DNA of 34,984 bases, from positions 1-34,984 of the forward strand of contig JAGVEL010000040.1 in the NCBI GenBank assembly GCA_020058285.1, in the 5' to 3' direction. Below are positions 1 to 9,938 of the stretch, piece by piece (the stretch's first letter is position 1; the number at the start of each line of letters is the position of its first letter). The translations under genes were made by a program, and so were the position numbers. The DNA is from Candidatus Omnitrophota bacterium. GTDB lineage: Bacteria > Omnitrophota > Gorgyraeia > JAHJTE01. The notes below the pieces were generated by a model, which worked only from the letters and a program-made list of their open reading frames with translations, was not told the DNA's origin and did not search any database.

Positions 1-1
1 A

Positions 2-1468
2 ATAAACCCTCAAATTACAGAAAGAAAAAATAAGATTAACCTCTTAGAACAAAAGGGGATAGATACATTTGTCGCTAAATTTGAGCGCACTTGTAAAATC
101 TCTGAGTGTCTTGAAAAATTTGACCAGTTAAAAACAGTCAAATTAGCCGGCAGGGTTATGGCCAGGCGGCTTCATGGAAAGGCTAATTTTGTTGATATTA
201 ATGATGGCAGTGCAAAAATCCAGCTTTATATAAGGCAGGACGGCTTAGATGAAGAGAGTTTCTGGATTTTTTCCCAAATCCTTGATATTGGAGATGTTAT
301 AGGAGTAGAAGGGGAACTCTTTAAAACACACACCAATGAACCAACTGTTCAGGTGAAGAGCCTAAAGCTTCTGGCTAAGGCATTAAATCCTCTGCCGGAA
401 AAGTGGCATGGCCTTAAGGATGTTGAAATACGTTTTCGCCAACGTTATCTGGATTTGATTTCTAACCCGCAAGTTAGAGAGATTTTTATAACCCGCTCTA
501 AGATTATTACCAAGATTCGGGAATTTTTTGATTCACGGGGATTTTTAGAAGTAGAAACACCAATGATGCAGTATATCCCGGGAGGAGCAACGGGTAAGCC
601 ATTTAAAACGCACCACAATGCCCTGGATGTGGATTTATTTCTGCGTATTGCTCCTGAGCTATATTTAAAACGCCTGATTGTCGGAGGGCTGGATAAGATT
701 TATGAGATTAACAAAAATTTCCGCAACGAAGGAATATCTACCCGGCATTCGCCGGAGTTTACGATGCTTGAGACTTATAGTGCTTACGCTGATTATAAGG
801 ATATGATGATGCTCTGCGAAGAGTTGATTGAAAATTTGGCTAAAACTGTTTTAGGTAAAGTTGAATTAACCTTTCAGGGCAAACGAATAGATTTGAAGCG
901 TCCGTGGAAGGTATTATCTTTTGCAAAATTAATGAAGGAAAACTATGACATTAACCCTGAGGATAGCGAGGCAGAGTGGTTGGAAAAATTAAAGAAAAAA
1001 GGCAAGGATATTAATCTTTTAGGCGAGGTTCCAGAAGGGCCTAAGGGAAAATTAAGCCGTTCCCAGATCTTAAATTTAATTACAGACCTTTTTGAAGAGG
1101 AGTCGCAGGAGCGGCCAATATTTTTGGTTGATTGGTTTGCTGAAAATTGCCCGTTAGCCAAAAGGAATAAGGAAAATCCAATGCTTGCCCAACGATTTGA
1201 GTTATTTATCGGAGGAGTTGAGATTGGCAATGCCTATTCTGAGCTTAATGACCCAATTGAGCAAAGAAAACGTTTTGAACAGGAGTTAAAGCAAGGAGAT
1301 TTAAACGAAGCAAGGAAGGTTGATGATGATTATATCCAGGCTTTAGAATACGGCCTGCCACCGACCGGCGGTTTAGGCATAGGAATTGACCGCTTAGTAA
1401 TGCTATTCACAGACAGTGCTTCGATACGGGAAGTTATTCTTTTTCCCCTATTAAAGCCTCAAGTTTAG
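2..1468 (+). CDS. lysS: Lysyl-tRNA synthetase, class II (5' end outside the window)
   Basis: The frame is open from base 2 (INPQITERKNKINLLEQKGIDTF...) into the listed ORF. Class II motifs are present: FRQRYLDLISNPQVREIFITRSKII, FRNEGISTRHSPEFTMLE, GGLGIGIDRLVMLFTDSASIREVILFP. Confidence 0.95.
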   Translation: MNPQITERKNKINLLEQKGIDTFVAKFERTCKISECLEKFDQLKTVKLAGRVMARRLHGKANFVDINDGSAKIQLYIRQDGLDEESFWIFSQILDIGDVIGVEGELFKTHTNEPTVQVKSLKLLAKALNPLPEKWHGLKDVEIRFRQRYLDLISNPQVREIFITRSKIITKIREFFDSRGFLEVETPMMQYIPGGATGKPFKTHHNALDVDLFLRIAPELYLKRLIVGGLDKIYEINKNFRNEGISTRHSPEFTMLETYSAYADYKDMMMLCEELIENLAKTVLGKVELTFQGKRIDLKRPWKVLSFAKLMKENYDINPEDSEAEWLEKLKKKGKDINLLGEVPEGPKGKLSRSQILNLITDLFEEESQERPIFLVDWFAENCPLAKRNKENPMLAQRFELFIGGVEIGNAYSELNDPIEQRKRFEQELKQGDLNEARKVDDDYIQALEYGLPPTGGLGIGIDRLVMLFTDSASIREVILFPLLKPQV

Positions 1469-1470
1469 TT

Positions 1471-2652
1471 ATGGGATTATATTTTCAAATTGCCTTAAGA
1501 TATCTAATAAGTAGAAAACGCGAAAAGTTTGTATCGCTGATGACCCTTGTTTCAGTGTTAGGCGTAGCTATTGGGGTTATGACACTGATTGTGGTTTTAG
1601 GAGTTATGTCTGGTTTTGACCGGGATTTAAAAGAAAAAATCCTCGGTTTAAATTACGATATTGTTGTTGAAAGAGATATTGGTTTATCTGATAAGGATAG
1701 CATTTTTGAGCAGGTTAAATCTATCAAAGAGGTTGAGGCGATAAGCCCGTTTGTGAACGGCCAAGCGCTTTTAGCCACTCCTGAACGGTTTATCGGTGTT
1801 CATATCCGGGGTATTGATTTAGACAAGGAAAAAAAGATTAATAATATCGCCAGCTATATAAAGGTCGGCCCGCAAAATCTAGGCAAGGGCCAAATTATAA
1901 TCGGCACAGAACTATTAAAACAGATGGATCTGGAGGTGGGTCAAAAGATAGAGCTATTCTCACCCGTGACTAACAAGCGTTATCCGTTTAATATTGCCGG
2001 TGAATTTAAGAGTGGTTATTATGATTATGATTTGAATTTGGTTTTTACGAGTATTGAGGATGCGCAAGAATTAATGTTCATGCAAGACTTTTTTTCCGGC
2101 CTGGGGTTAAAGGTAAAAAATATTTATGACGTTTTCAGTTTAAAGGCAAAGTTAGAAAATATTTTAGGCCCGAGTTATAGATTGCGTACGATTACAGATT
2201 TGAACCGCAATTTCTTCGCGGCATTAAAGCTAGAAAAGATTACTATGTTTATAATCCTAACATTGATTGTGCTTGTGGCGGCATTTAATATTATCTCGAC
2301 GTTAACCGTTATGGTCACAGATAAAACCAAGGATATCGGAATCTTAAAATCTATTGGCATAAGTTCCGGCGGGATACATTCAATCTTTATGCTGGTTGGT
2401 TTGCTTATCGGTTCATTTGGCATTACTTTGGGCATGGGTCTGGGCTTGAGTTTATGCACGCTTTTAGCAAAGTACCAATTTATTAAATTGCCCCAGGATA
2501 TATATTATATTCAATACCTGCCGGTTTATTTAAGGCTGCAGGATTGTATCGTGATTGTTGGTGCTGCTTTTTTAATCTGTGTTCTTTTTACGATTTATCC
2601 GGCGCGTAAAGCTAGCCGGTTAGAACCCGTGGAGGCTTTGCGTTACGAATGA
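1471..2652 (+). CDS. lolC: Lipoprotein-releasing ABC transporter permease, LolC/LolE family
   Basis: N-terminal FQIALRYLISRKREKFVSLMTLVSVLGVAIGVMTLIVVLGVMSGFD, C-terminal FtsX-like domain ending YPARKASRLEPVEALRYE; followed by lolD with a 4-nt overlap. Confidence 0.9.
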   Translation: MGLYFQIALRYLISRKREKFVSLMTLVSVLGVAIGVMTLIVVLGVMSGFDRDLKEKILGLNYDIVVERDIGLSDKDSIFEQVKSIKEVEAISPFVNGQALLATPERFIGVHIRGIDLDKEKKINNIASYIKVGPQNLGKGQIIIGTELLKQMDLEVGQKIELFSPVTNKRYPFNIAGEFKSGYYDYDLNLVFTSIEDAQELMFMQDFFSGLGLKVKNIYDVFSLKAKLENILGPSYRLRTITDLNRNFFAALKLEKITMFIILTLIVLVAAFNIISTLTVMVTDKTKDIGILKSIGISSGGIHSIFMLVGLLIGSFGITLGMGLGLSLCTLLAKYQFIKLPQDIYYIQYLPVYLRLQDCIVIVGAAFLICVLFTIYPARKASRLEPVEALRYE

Positions 2653-3374
2653 AAGAGTCAGCTGTTTTAATTAATGCCCAGGCAATTATCAAAAATTTTA
2701 AAGAAGCCGGGGAAACTATCTCGGTGTTAAAGGGCATTGATATAATCGTAAAGCGCTCGGAATTTATTGTTATTGCGGGCCCGAGCGGTGCAGGTAAGTC
2801 TACATTGCTGCATATCTTAGGAGCTTTAGATAAGCCTACGAGCGGCCGGGTAAGTTTATCCGGCGTTGATATTTATGCTTTAAACGATGAGCAAAGAGCA
2901 AGTTTACGTAACCAGAGGATTGGTTTTGTTTTTCAATTTTACCATTTGCTTAATGAGTTTACGGTTTTAGAGAATTGTTTGCTGCCGATGTTAATTTCTA
3001 GCCAGTTATATAAGAAAAACATAGAACCCAAAAGCAGTTTAACCAAACGCGCTATGGAAATCCTGGCTAATTTAAATTTAGAAAATCGCGTAAACTATTT
3101 GCCAACTAAGTTATCCGGAGGAGAAAAGCAGCGTGTGGCAATTGCCCGGGCGCTGATTAATGAACCGGATATCCTGCTTTGCGATGAACCAACGGGTAAT
3201 TTAGATTCTCAGGCCGGAGCTGAGATTCGCAATATCCTGCTAAAACTCAATCAGCAGAAAAATCGCACGGTAATTGTCGTAACGCATCAACAGGATTTGT
3301 TTAGCGATTGCGGCCGGATTATCCATATTCGCGACGGCTTAATCAGCGCGGAATTAGTATTGCAAAAGGTTTAA
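2649..3374 (+). CDS. lolD: Lipoprotein-releasing ABC transporter ATP-binding protein LolD
   Basis: Walker A GPSGAGKST, signature LSGGEKQRVAIARAL, Walker B ILLCDEPTGNLD; overlaps the end of lolC. Confidence 0.9.
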   Translation: MKESAVLINAQAIIKNFKEAGETISVLKGIDIIVKRSEFIVIAGPSGAGKSTLLHILGALDKPTSGRVSLSGVDIYALNDEQRASLRNQRIGFVFQFYHLLNEFTVLENCLLPMLISSQLYKKNIEPKSSLTKRAMEILANLNLENRVNYLPTKLSGGEKQRVAIARALINEPDILLCDEPTGNLDSQAGAEIRNILLKLNQQKNRTVIVVTHQQDLFSDCGRIIHIRDGLISAELVLQKV

Positions 3375-3394
3375 TATATATTCGGAGGTATTTT

Positions 3395-4264
3395 ATGAAG
3401 GTGTATTTAAACGGAAAACTCGTTCCAAAGGAAAAGGCGCTTATATCCTGTTTTGACCATGGGGTACTTTATGGCGACGGAGCTTTTGAGGGAATTAGGG
3501 TTTATAACCGGCTTATTTTTAGATTAGATGAGCATATCGAGCGGTTATTTGAGACAGCGCACACGCTGATGTTACAAATCCCCCTAACCAAGAAAGAAAT
3601 GAAACAGGCAATTATTTACACATTAAAGGCAAATAAACTAAAAGATGCCTATATTCGGCTTGTCGTGACCCGGGGCGAAGGCGATCTTGGACTTGACCCG
3701 CGTAAGTGTAAGGGAAGGCAGACTGTTTTTATTATTACGGATAAAATTGAGCTTTATCCTGAGGCTATTTATAAAAAAGGCATGGAGATTATTACTGTGC
3801 CGACCGTGCGTAATCTTCCCGAGGCATTGAACCCACAGTTAAAATCTTTAAACTATCTGAATAATATTCTGGCTAAGATAGAAGCAATAAACTCCGGATT
3901 CCAGGAAGCAATAATGCTCGATACCTTAGGTTATGTGGCAGAGTGCACAGGGGATAATATCTTTATCGTCAAAAGAAATGAGCTCTATACTCCGCCGCAA
4001 TGCATGGGGACGTTACGCGGTATTACGCGCGATGCAGTGTTAGGTATCGCCAGGAGATTATCCCTTTCGGCTCACGAGCACGTCATTACCCGCCATGAGG
4101 TTTATATTAGTGATGAATGTTTCTTAACTGGTACTGCAGCTGAGATTGTTCCAGTGGTTAAGGTTGATGGTCGTCAGATCGGAACCGGTAAACCCGGCGA
4201 GATCACTAAGTTAATCTCTAAAGAGTTTAAAGAGTTGACCAAAAGAGACGGTGTTAAGTATTGA
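3395..4264 (+). CDS. ilvE: Class IV PLP aminotransferase (branched-chain amino acid aminotransferase-like)
   Basis: Start reassigned to ATG 3395 behind SD-like TCGGAGG. MKVYLNGKLVPKEKALISCFDHGVLYGDGAFEGIRVY; NPQLKSLNYLNNILAKIEA; GTAAEIVPV. Confidence 0.8.
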   Translation: MKVYLNGKLVPKEKALISCFDHGVLYGDGAFEGIRVYNRLIFRLDEHIERLFETAHTLMLQIPLTKKEMKQAIIYTLKANKLKDAYIRLVVTRGEGDLGLDPRKCKGRQTVFIITDKIELYPEAIYKKGMEIITVPTVRNLPEALNPQLKSLNYLNNILAKIEAINSGFQEAIMLDTLGYVAECTGDNIFIVKRNELYTPPQCMGTLRGITRDAVLGIARRLSLSAHEHVITRHEVYISDECFLTGTAAEIVPVVKVDGRQIGTGKPGEITKLISKEFKELTKRDGVKY

Positions 4265-4278
4265 AGGAGAGAAAAACC

Positions 4279-4812
4279 ATGCTTTGCGATATTTGTAATC
4301 AAAATGAAGCCACGGTTCATTTAACTGAAATTGTAAACGAGCAGGTGACTGAACTTCATCTTTGCGAGCAGTGCGCGCAACAGAAGAGTATGCAAATGGA
4401 GCAGCAGTTTGGCCTTTCTGATCTCTTGGCTGGGTTGGCTGATTCAGATAAGCTTATTGCTGCGCCGGAGAAAATCACGGCTAAATGCCTGAATTGCAAT
4501 CTGACTTACAAGGATTTTAAAAAGATTGGGCGGCTTGGCTGCAGTGAGTGCTACGTATACTTTAAAAAATATCTCACACCTTTATTAAAGCGTATTCATG
4601 GCTCTAATATTCATGCAGGTAAAACGCCGCAAAAATCTGCATTGGTTACAAAGGTCAAGAAAAAAGCGTTAAGTGTGTTTGAGCTTAAGGAAAAACTTCA
4701 ACAAGCCATAGCTAGCGAGGAATTTGAGCAGGCAGCAACTATCCGTGATCAGATTAGAGAGCTTGAAAAAAAGCAAAAAAATGGCACTAAAGATGAGGAG
4801 GGGTGCGAATGA
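4279..4812 (+). CDS. mcsA: McsA-like zinc-finger/UVR-motif protein (activator of the protein arginine kinase)
   Basis: ATG 4279 behind AAGGAG. Paired Cys motifs (CDICNQNEATVHLTEI, CEQCAQQ, CLNCNLTYKDFKKIGRLGCSECY), C-terminal UVR motif EEFEQAATIRDQIRELEKK; directly upstream of mcsB. Confidence 0.88.
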   Translation: MLCDICNQNEATVHLTEIVNEQVTELHLCEQCAQQKSMQMEQQFGLSDLLAGLADSDKLIAAPEKITAKCLNCNLTYKDFKKIGRLGCSECYVYFKKYLTPLLKRIHGSNIHAGKTPQKSALVTKVKKKALSVFELKEKLQQAIASEEFEQAATIRDQIRELEKKQKNGTKDEEGCE

Positions 4813-5861
4813 TGCTCAATGATTTGTTGAATCGCACCAGCGAATGGTTAAAAGGAGAAGGCCCGCTTTCGGATATTGTTATTTCCAGCCGGCTGCGCCT
4901 GGCGCGCAATATTGAAAAACTTCCCTTTCCCCATTGGGCGAGTAAAGAAAAAGAAGAAGAGATTTTAAATATTATTCTTGATGCTACAAAAATCCTGGAT
5001 CAGTTCAAAGACGCGCTATTCTTAAAATTAGACGAATTAGATAGCGTGGATAAGCAATTTCTGGTTGAACGCCATTTGATGAGCCATGAATTTGCGCTGC
5101 GCAGTAGCCATAAAGGCCTGGTCTTGACTAGTGATGAGGTTGTATCCTTAATGATTAACGAAGAAGACCACATAAGGCTACAAGTGATGCAATCCGGTTT
5201 TAATTTAGACGGCGCCTGGAAGATTATTGATGAGATTGATACTGTTTTGTCTAAAAAGTTAAATTTTGCCTATATGCCGGATTTAGGGTTCCTAACTGCT
5301 TGTCCGACCAACGCCGGCACCGGAATGCGTGGTTCAGTGATGCTCCACCTTCCGGCATTGGTAATGACTAAACAGATTAACCGTATACTTGCCGCTGTGG
5401 CAAAATTATCGTTTAATGTCCGCGGTCTTTACGGAGAAGGCACCCAGGCAAGTGGTAATTTTTTCCAGATTTCAAACCAGGTTTCTTTAGGCCATGCAGA
5501 GGATGATATTATCGAAAATATTAAAAGCGTAATCCGTCAGATTGCTGATCAAGAAGCTGCTGCGCGGGCTAATCTCATGGGTAGCCATCAGCAGATGCTT
5601 AATGATAGGATATTCCGCGCTTTCGGAATTCTAGAAAATGCCCGGATAATCTCAAGTAACGAGACCATAGAACTTTTATCTATGGTTAGATTAGGCTTAG
5701 ATGTGGGTTTAATCAAGGACATAGATAAAAAATTGGTTAATGATTTATTTATATTCACTCAGCCGGCGCATTTACAGAAGATGAGCAGCAAAAAATTAAC
5801 CCCGACAGAGAGAGATGCTATACGCGCATCACTGATCCGGAAGAAATTACTTAATAAATAA
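4809..5861 (+). CDS. mcsB: Protein arginine kinase McsB
   Basis: Phosphagen-kinase motifs: DIVISSRLRLARNIEKLPFP, LGFLTACPTNAGTGMRGSVMLHLPAL, GLYGEGTQASGNFFQISNQVSLG. Confidence 0.92.
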   Translation: MMLNDLLNRTSEWLKGEGPLSDIVISSRLRLARNIEKLPFPHWASKEKEEEILNIILDATKILDQFKDALFLKLDELDSVDKQFLVERHLMSHEFALRSSHKGLVLTSDEVVSLMINEEDHIRLQVMQSGFNLDGAWKIIDEIDTVLSKKLNFAYMPDLGFLTACPTNAGTGMRGSVMLHLPALVMTKQINRILAAVAKLSFNVRGLYGEGTQASGNFFQISNQVSLGHAEDDIIENIKSVIRQIADQEAAARANLMGSHQQMLNDRIFRAFGILENARIISSNETIELLSMVRLGLDVGLIKDIDKKLVNDLFIFTQPAHLQKMSSKKLTPTERDAIRASLIRKKLLNK

Positions 5862-5895
5862 AAATAAAAAATTACGATGATTCTCGGAGGAGAGC

Positions 5896-8316
5896 ATGTT
5901 TAACCGTTTTACAGAGCGTGCAAGAAAAGTAATAATTCTCTCTAAAGAAGAGGCGCGGCGTTTTAATCACGACTATATTGGCACAGAGCATCTTCTTTTA
6001 GGCCTAATCCGCGAAGGTGAAGGCGTGGCCGCAGCAGTTTTGGAAAAATTGGGCTTAAGTTTAGAGACGATTCGCATTGAGGTTGAAAAATTAGTCCAGC
6101 CAGGCCCAAGCACTCAGATACTCGGCGATATTCCTTTTACCCCCCGGGCAAAAAAGGCTTTAGAGTTAGCTGCTGAAGAAGCGCGTAACTTAGGCCATAA
6201 TTATATCGGAACAGAACATATGCTTTTAGGCCTAATCCGCGAAGGTGAAGGCGTGGCCAGTCAGGTATTGATAAATTTAGGCCTGGATTTAAACCGGGTG
6301 AGAAATGAAGTAATGAATATATTGGGTTCAGGCGTTCCTGGTTTTAATCAGACTCATGCCAAGTCAAAAACGCCAGCGCTAGATGCATTTGGCAGAGACT
6401 TAACAGTTTTAGCTAAGGAAAATAAATTAGATCCAGTAATTAATCGTAAGAATGAGATTGAACGAGTTATACAAATATTAAGCCGCCGGACTAAGAATAA
6501 TCCGGTATTGCTCGGTGAGGCCGGGGTGGGCAAAACTGCTATAGTTGAAGGCCTAGCTCAACTGATTGTCGCCGGTAGTGTTCCGGAAGTATTAAGGAAT
6601 AAGCGCATTGTAATTTTAGACCTAGCGCTGATGATCGCTGGAACAAAATACCGCGGCCAATTTGAAGAGCGCATAAAAGCCGTGATGGATGAGATCAAGC
6701 GCTCGCAGGATGTCATAATATTTATCGATGAATTACATACCTTGGTTGGCGCAGGTGCAGCCGAAGGAGCGGTAGACGCTTCAAATATTCTAAAACCAGC
6801 GTTATCCCGCGGCGAGATTAAATGCATCGGTGCAACAACTATGGATGAATATAGAAAACATGTTGAGAAAGATGCAGCGTTAGAGAGAAGATTTCAAACA
6901 ATTATCGTTGATCCGCCTAGCGTAGAAGATACTGTGGAGATTTTAAAAGGCTTGCGCGATAAATATGAAGCCCATCATCGGGTGAAATTTACCGACGAGG
7001 CGTTGGCTGCTGCTGCGAAATTAGCCGATAGGTATATCAGTGGCAGATTTTTACCGGATAAAGCGATTGATTTGATTGATGAGGCAGGCAGCCGCAGCCG
7101 TTTAGCGGTAATGACCTTGCCACCGGATGTCAAAGAGTTAGAAGAAAATATTGAAAATTTAAGAAAGGAAAAAGAATCATTAATAAGAAGCCAGGATTTT
7201 GAGCGCGCAGCAAAGCTACGCGATGAAGAGAAGGATGCGCGCAAAAAATTAGAGGAAATGAACAAGCAATGGTCTACAAAACGAGACCAGGTGCAGCCAG
7301 AAGTCGGAGAGGAGGAGATTGCGAAAATCGTATCCCAGATTACTGGTATTCCGATTATCCGCCTGGAAGAAAAAGAATCGGAAAAATTAATAAAGATTGA
7401 AGAAGGTATTGGGAAGCGGGTTATTGGCCAGAGGGAGGCAATATCAGTTATTGCTCGCGCCCTGCGCAGGTCGCGCGCCGGTATTAAGGATTATCGCCGG
7501 CCAATCGGTTCGTTTATCTTTCTTGGCCCAACCGGAGTAGGAAAGACCCTTCTCGCCAGGGCGTTGGCTGAATTTATGTTTGGCGATGAGGATTCATTAA
7601 TCCAGATAGATATGTCTGAATATATGGAGAAATTTAATGTTTCCCGTCTAGTGGGTGCTCCGCCAGGTTACGTGGGTTATGAAGAAGGCGGCCAGCTTAC
7701 TGAAAAAATCAGGCGCCGGCCTTATGCAGTAATTCTTTTAGATGAGATTGAGAAAGCTCATCCGGATGTTTTTAACCTCTTGTTACAGGTATTAGAGGAT
7801 GGCCGGCTTACTGATAGTTTTGGCCGAAAAGCAAATTTCCGTAATACAATTTTGATTATGACTTCAAACGTTGGCGCGGATATTTTACGTAAGTCAGGGT
7901 CAATTGGCTTTCGTTCGCAGAGTAAAGATTCTTCTTACGATGATATGAAACAAAAGCTTTTAGATGAAGTGAAGGCCACATTTAAGCCGGAATTCCTAAA
8001 CCGCCTGGATGACATTATCGTATTTAGGCCTTTAGAAAAAGAAGATTTATTTAAGATAGTAGATATCGAAGTTAATGAAGTCGCCAGCAGAGTGAAAGAG
8101 CAGGGAATTGATATTGTTTTGGACAACAAGGCAAAGGAACTTTTTGTGGAGAAAGGTTTTGATCCGGTTTATGGCGCAAGGCCGTTAAAGCGCACTATTC
8201 AGCGTTATCTAGAAGATCCTTTAGCCGAAGAAATGATTTCCGGAAGGTTTAAGAATATTTCTAAGGTTGAAGTAAGTAGAGAGAATGATAAATTAATTTT
8301 TAAATCCACAAGCTAA
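5896..8316 (+). CDS. clpC: ATP-dependent Clp protease ATP-binding subunit ClpC
   Basis: Two Clp_N repeats ([17 protein letters not shown] / [17 protein letters not shown]), two AAA+ modules ([17 protein letters not shown]), and a central UVR motif ([24 protein letters not shown]) typical of ClpC. Confidence 0.96.
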   Translation: MFNRFTERARKVIILSKEEARRFNHDYIGTEHLLLGLIREGEGVAAAVLEKLGLSLETIRIEVEKLVQPGPSTQILGDIPFTPRAKKALELAAEEARNLGHNYIGTEHMLLGLIREGEGVASQVLINLGLDLNRVRNEVMNILGSGVPGFNQTHAKSKTPALDAFGRDLTVLAKENKLDPVINRKNEIERVIQILSRRTKNNPVLLGEAGVGKTAIVEGLAQLIVAGSVPEVLRNKRIVILDLALMIAGTKYRGQFEERIKAVMDEIKRSQDVIIFIDELHTLVGAGAAEGAVDASNILKPALSRGEIKCIGATTMDEYRKHVEKDAALERRFQTIIVDPPSVEDTVEILKGLRDKYEAHHRVKFTDEALAAAAKLADRYISGRFLPDKAIDLIDEAGSRSRLAVMTLPPDVKELEENIENLRKEKESLIRSQDFERAAKLRDEEKDARKKLEEMNKQWSTKRDQVQPEVGEEEIAKIVSQITGIPIIRLEEKESEKLIKIEEGIGKRVIGQREAISVIARALRRSRAGIKDYRRPIGSFIFLGPTGVGKTLLARALAEFMFGDEDSLIQIDMSEYMEKFNVSRLVGAPPGYVGYEEGGQLTEKIRRRPYAVILLDEIEKAHPDVFNLLLQVLEDGRLTDSFGRKANFRNTILIMTSNVGADILRKSGSIGFRSQSKDSSYDDMKQKLLDEVKATFKPEFLNRLDDIIVFRPLEKEDLFKIVDIEVNEVASRVKEQGIDIVLDNKAKELFVEKGFDPVYGARPLKRTIQRYLEDPLAEEMISGRFKNISKVEVSRENDKLIFKSTS

Positions 8317-8318
8317 TT

Positions 8319-9086
8319 ATGAGAGGTATTCAAGAAAGATTAGTCTCTATCCTGGCTTACATCGGCGGCCTGACTTCCTTAGGTTATCAGGCCACAGTTC
8401 TTTCTGTCACCCCTCCTTTAAAACTTTCGCGGTTTTTTAATCAGGCAAAGCGTATCGGCCTAGATAGCCTGCCAATTGTTTCAATTGTTGCGCTTTTTAC
8501 CGGGATGATTCTTGCTTTTCAAACAACCTATTTGTTAAAGAAACTTTCATCAGAAATATATATTGCCAATCTTGTTGCTTTATCCTTGGTGCGGGAATTA
8601 GGCCCGGTGTTTACTGCCTTGGTTGTTGCCGGTAGGGTTGGCGCAAGCATTACCGCCGAAATGGGTACAATGACCGTAACCGAACAGGTTGATGCCTTAC
8701 AGACATTAGCTGCAAATCCGGTTAAATACCTTGTTGTGCCGCGTTTCTTAGGTATGGTGATAATGCTGCCTTTGCTTGTCATCTATACAGACCTGATAGG
8801 AATATTAGGCGGGTTTACTATCTGTGTTTATAAACTTGGCGTAACTGGATCAATGTATATGGCAATGACTTTTCAATCTTTAGTATTGAAAGATCTATTC
8901 AGCGGCCTGATGAAAAGCCTAGTTTTTGGAATAATTATTGCCTTGGTGAGCTGTTATGAAGGCTTACGCACTAGCGGCGGCGCCGAAGGGGTGGGGCGGT
9001 CAACAACATTAAGTGTTGTTACTTCGTTTATTTTAATCATTACCGCAGATTGCGTTTTTACCGCTTTATTTTATTTTGTTTTCTAA
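8319..9086 (+). CDS. mlaE: MlaE-family ABC transporter permease
   Basis: VALSLVRELGPVFTALVVAGRVGASITAEMGTMTVTEQVDAL is characteristic of MlaE/YrbE; followed by mlaF and mlaD. Confidence 0.92.
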   Translation: MRGIQERLVSILAYIGGLTSLGYQATVLSVTPPLKLSRFFNQAKRIGLDSLPIVSIVALFTGMILAFQTTYLLKKLSSEIYIANLVALSLVRELGPVFTALVVAGRVGASITAEMGTMTVTEQVDALQTLAANPVKYLVVPRFLGMVIMLPLLVIYTDLIGILGGFTICVYKLGVTGSMYMAMTFQSLVLKDLFSGLMKSLVFGIIIALVSCYEGLRTSGGAEGVGRSTTLSVVTSFILIITADCVFTALFYFVF

Positions 9087-9114
9087 TTAAAAAATGAATT
9101 TTACGAAGTAAAAT

Positions 9115-9897
9115 ATGATCGAGATAAATAATATTACTAAATCATTCAGGTCGAATAAGGTGTTAGACGGTCTTAACCTTGTTATCAAAACCGGCGAGAC
9201 AAAAGTAATTATTGGCCGCTCAGGTTGCGGTAAAAGTGTTCTTTTAAAACATATTGTCGGTATATTAAAGCCGGAAAAAGGCGGCGTGGCCATCGATGGT
9301 TTGGAAATTACCAAATTAAGCGATAAAGAGCTTAACCTATACCGCCTGCGCTTAAAAATTGCAATGTTGTTTCAAGGTGGAGCCTTGTTTGACTCATTGA
9401 CTGTAGGAGAAAACGTTGCTTTTGTTTTAAGCGAATACACGGATACTTCCAAGTCGACAATTATCAAGAGAGTAAAAGAATCTTTGAGTATGGTTGGCTT
9501 AAAGGATATTGAACATCTTATGCCGTCTGATTTAAGTGGTGGTATGAAAAAAAGAGTTGCCCTGGCTAGGGCAATATGCACGAAACCCAAAATTCTTCTT
9601 TATGATGAGCCAACAACCGGAGTTGATCCGATTACTGCTGATGCAATAAATGATTTAATAATTGAATTTCATGATAAGTTAGAGATAACTAGTATTGTAG
9701 TTACTCATGATATGATCAGCGCCTACAAAGTTGCTGACCGCATTGCCATGCTTTATGCTGGAAAGATTATCCAGATGGGCACGCCTGATGAGATAAAAAA
9801 TACTACTAATCCATTTGTAAAACAATTCATTACTGGTGCATCAGCTGGCGCAATAACTGATAGGGAAAATTTAGTTTTTGGGCATGTGCAAGACTAA
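9115..9897 (+). CDS. mlaF: MlaF-family ABC transporter ATP-binding protein
   Basis: GRSGCGKSVLLKHIVGILKP, LSGGMKKRVALARAICTKPKILLYDEPTTGVDPITA. Confidence 0.92.
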   Translation: MIEINNITKSFRSNKVLDGLNLVIKTGETKVIIGRSGCGKSVLLKHIVGILKPEKGGVAIDGLEITKLSDKELNLYRLRLKIAMLFQGGALFDSLTVGENVAFVLSEYTDTSKSTIIKRVKESLSMVGLKDIEHLMPSDLSGGMKKRVALARAICTKPKILLYDEPTTGVDPITADAINDLIIEFHDKLEITSIVVTHDMISAYKVADRIAMLYAGKIIQMGTPDEIKNTTNPFVKQFITGASAGAITDRENLVFGHVQD

Positions 9898-9938
9898 GCG
9901 AGCTAAATAAAAATTTCAGTAAAAATTTAGGAGGAAAT

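Noticed and set aside
943-1230. Minus-strand ORF (95 aa) inside lysS, and similar antisense ORFs inside most + strand genes
   Set aside because: They lie wholly within strongly supported coding genes, have low-complexity Ser/Leu/Phe-rich translations and no recognisable domain; shadow ORFs.
5995-6258. CRISPR-like direct repeat
   Set aside because: Only two copies, both in frame inside clpC Clp_N domains; not a CRISPR array. No array or cas gene was seen in the window.
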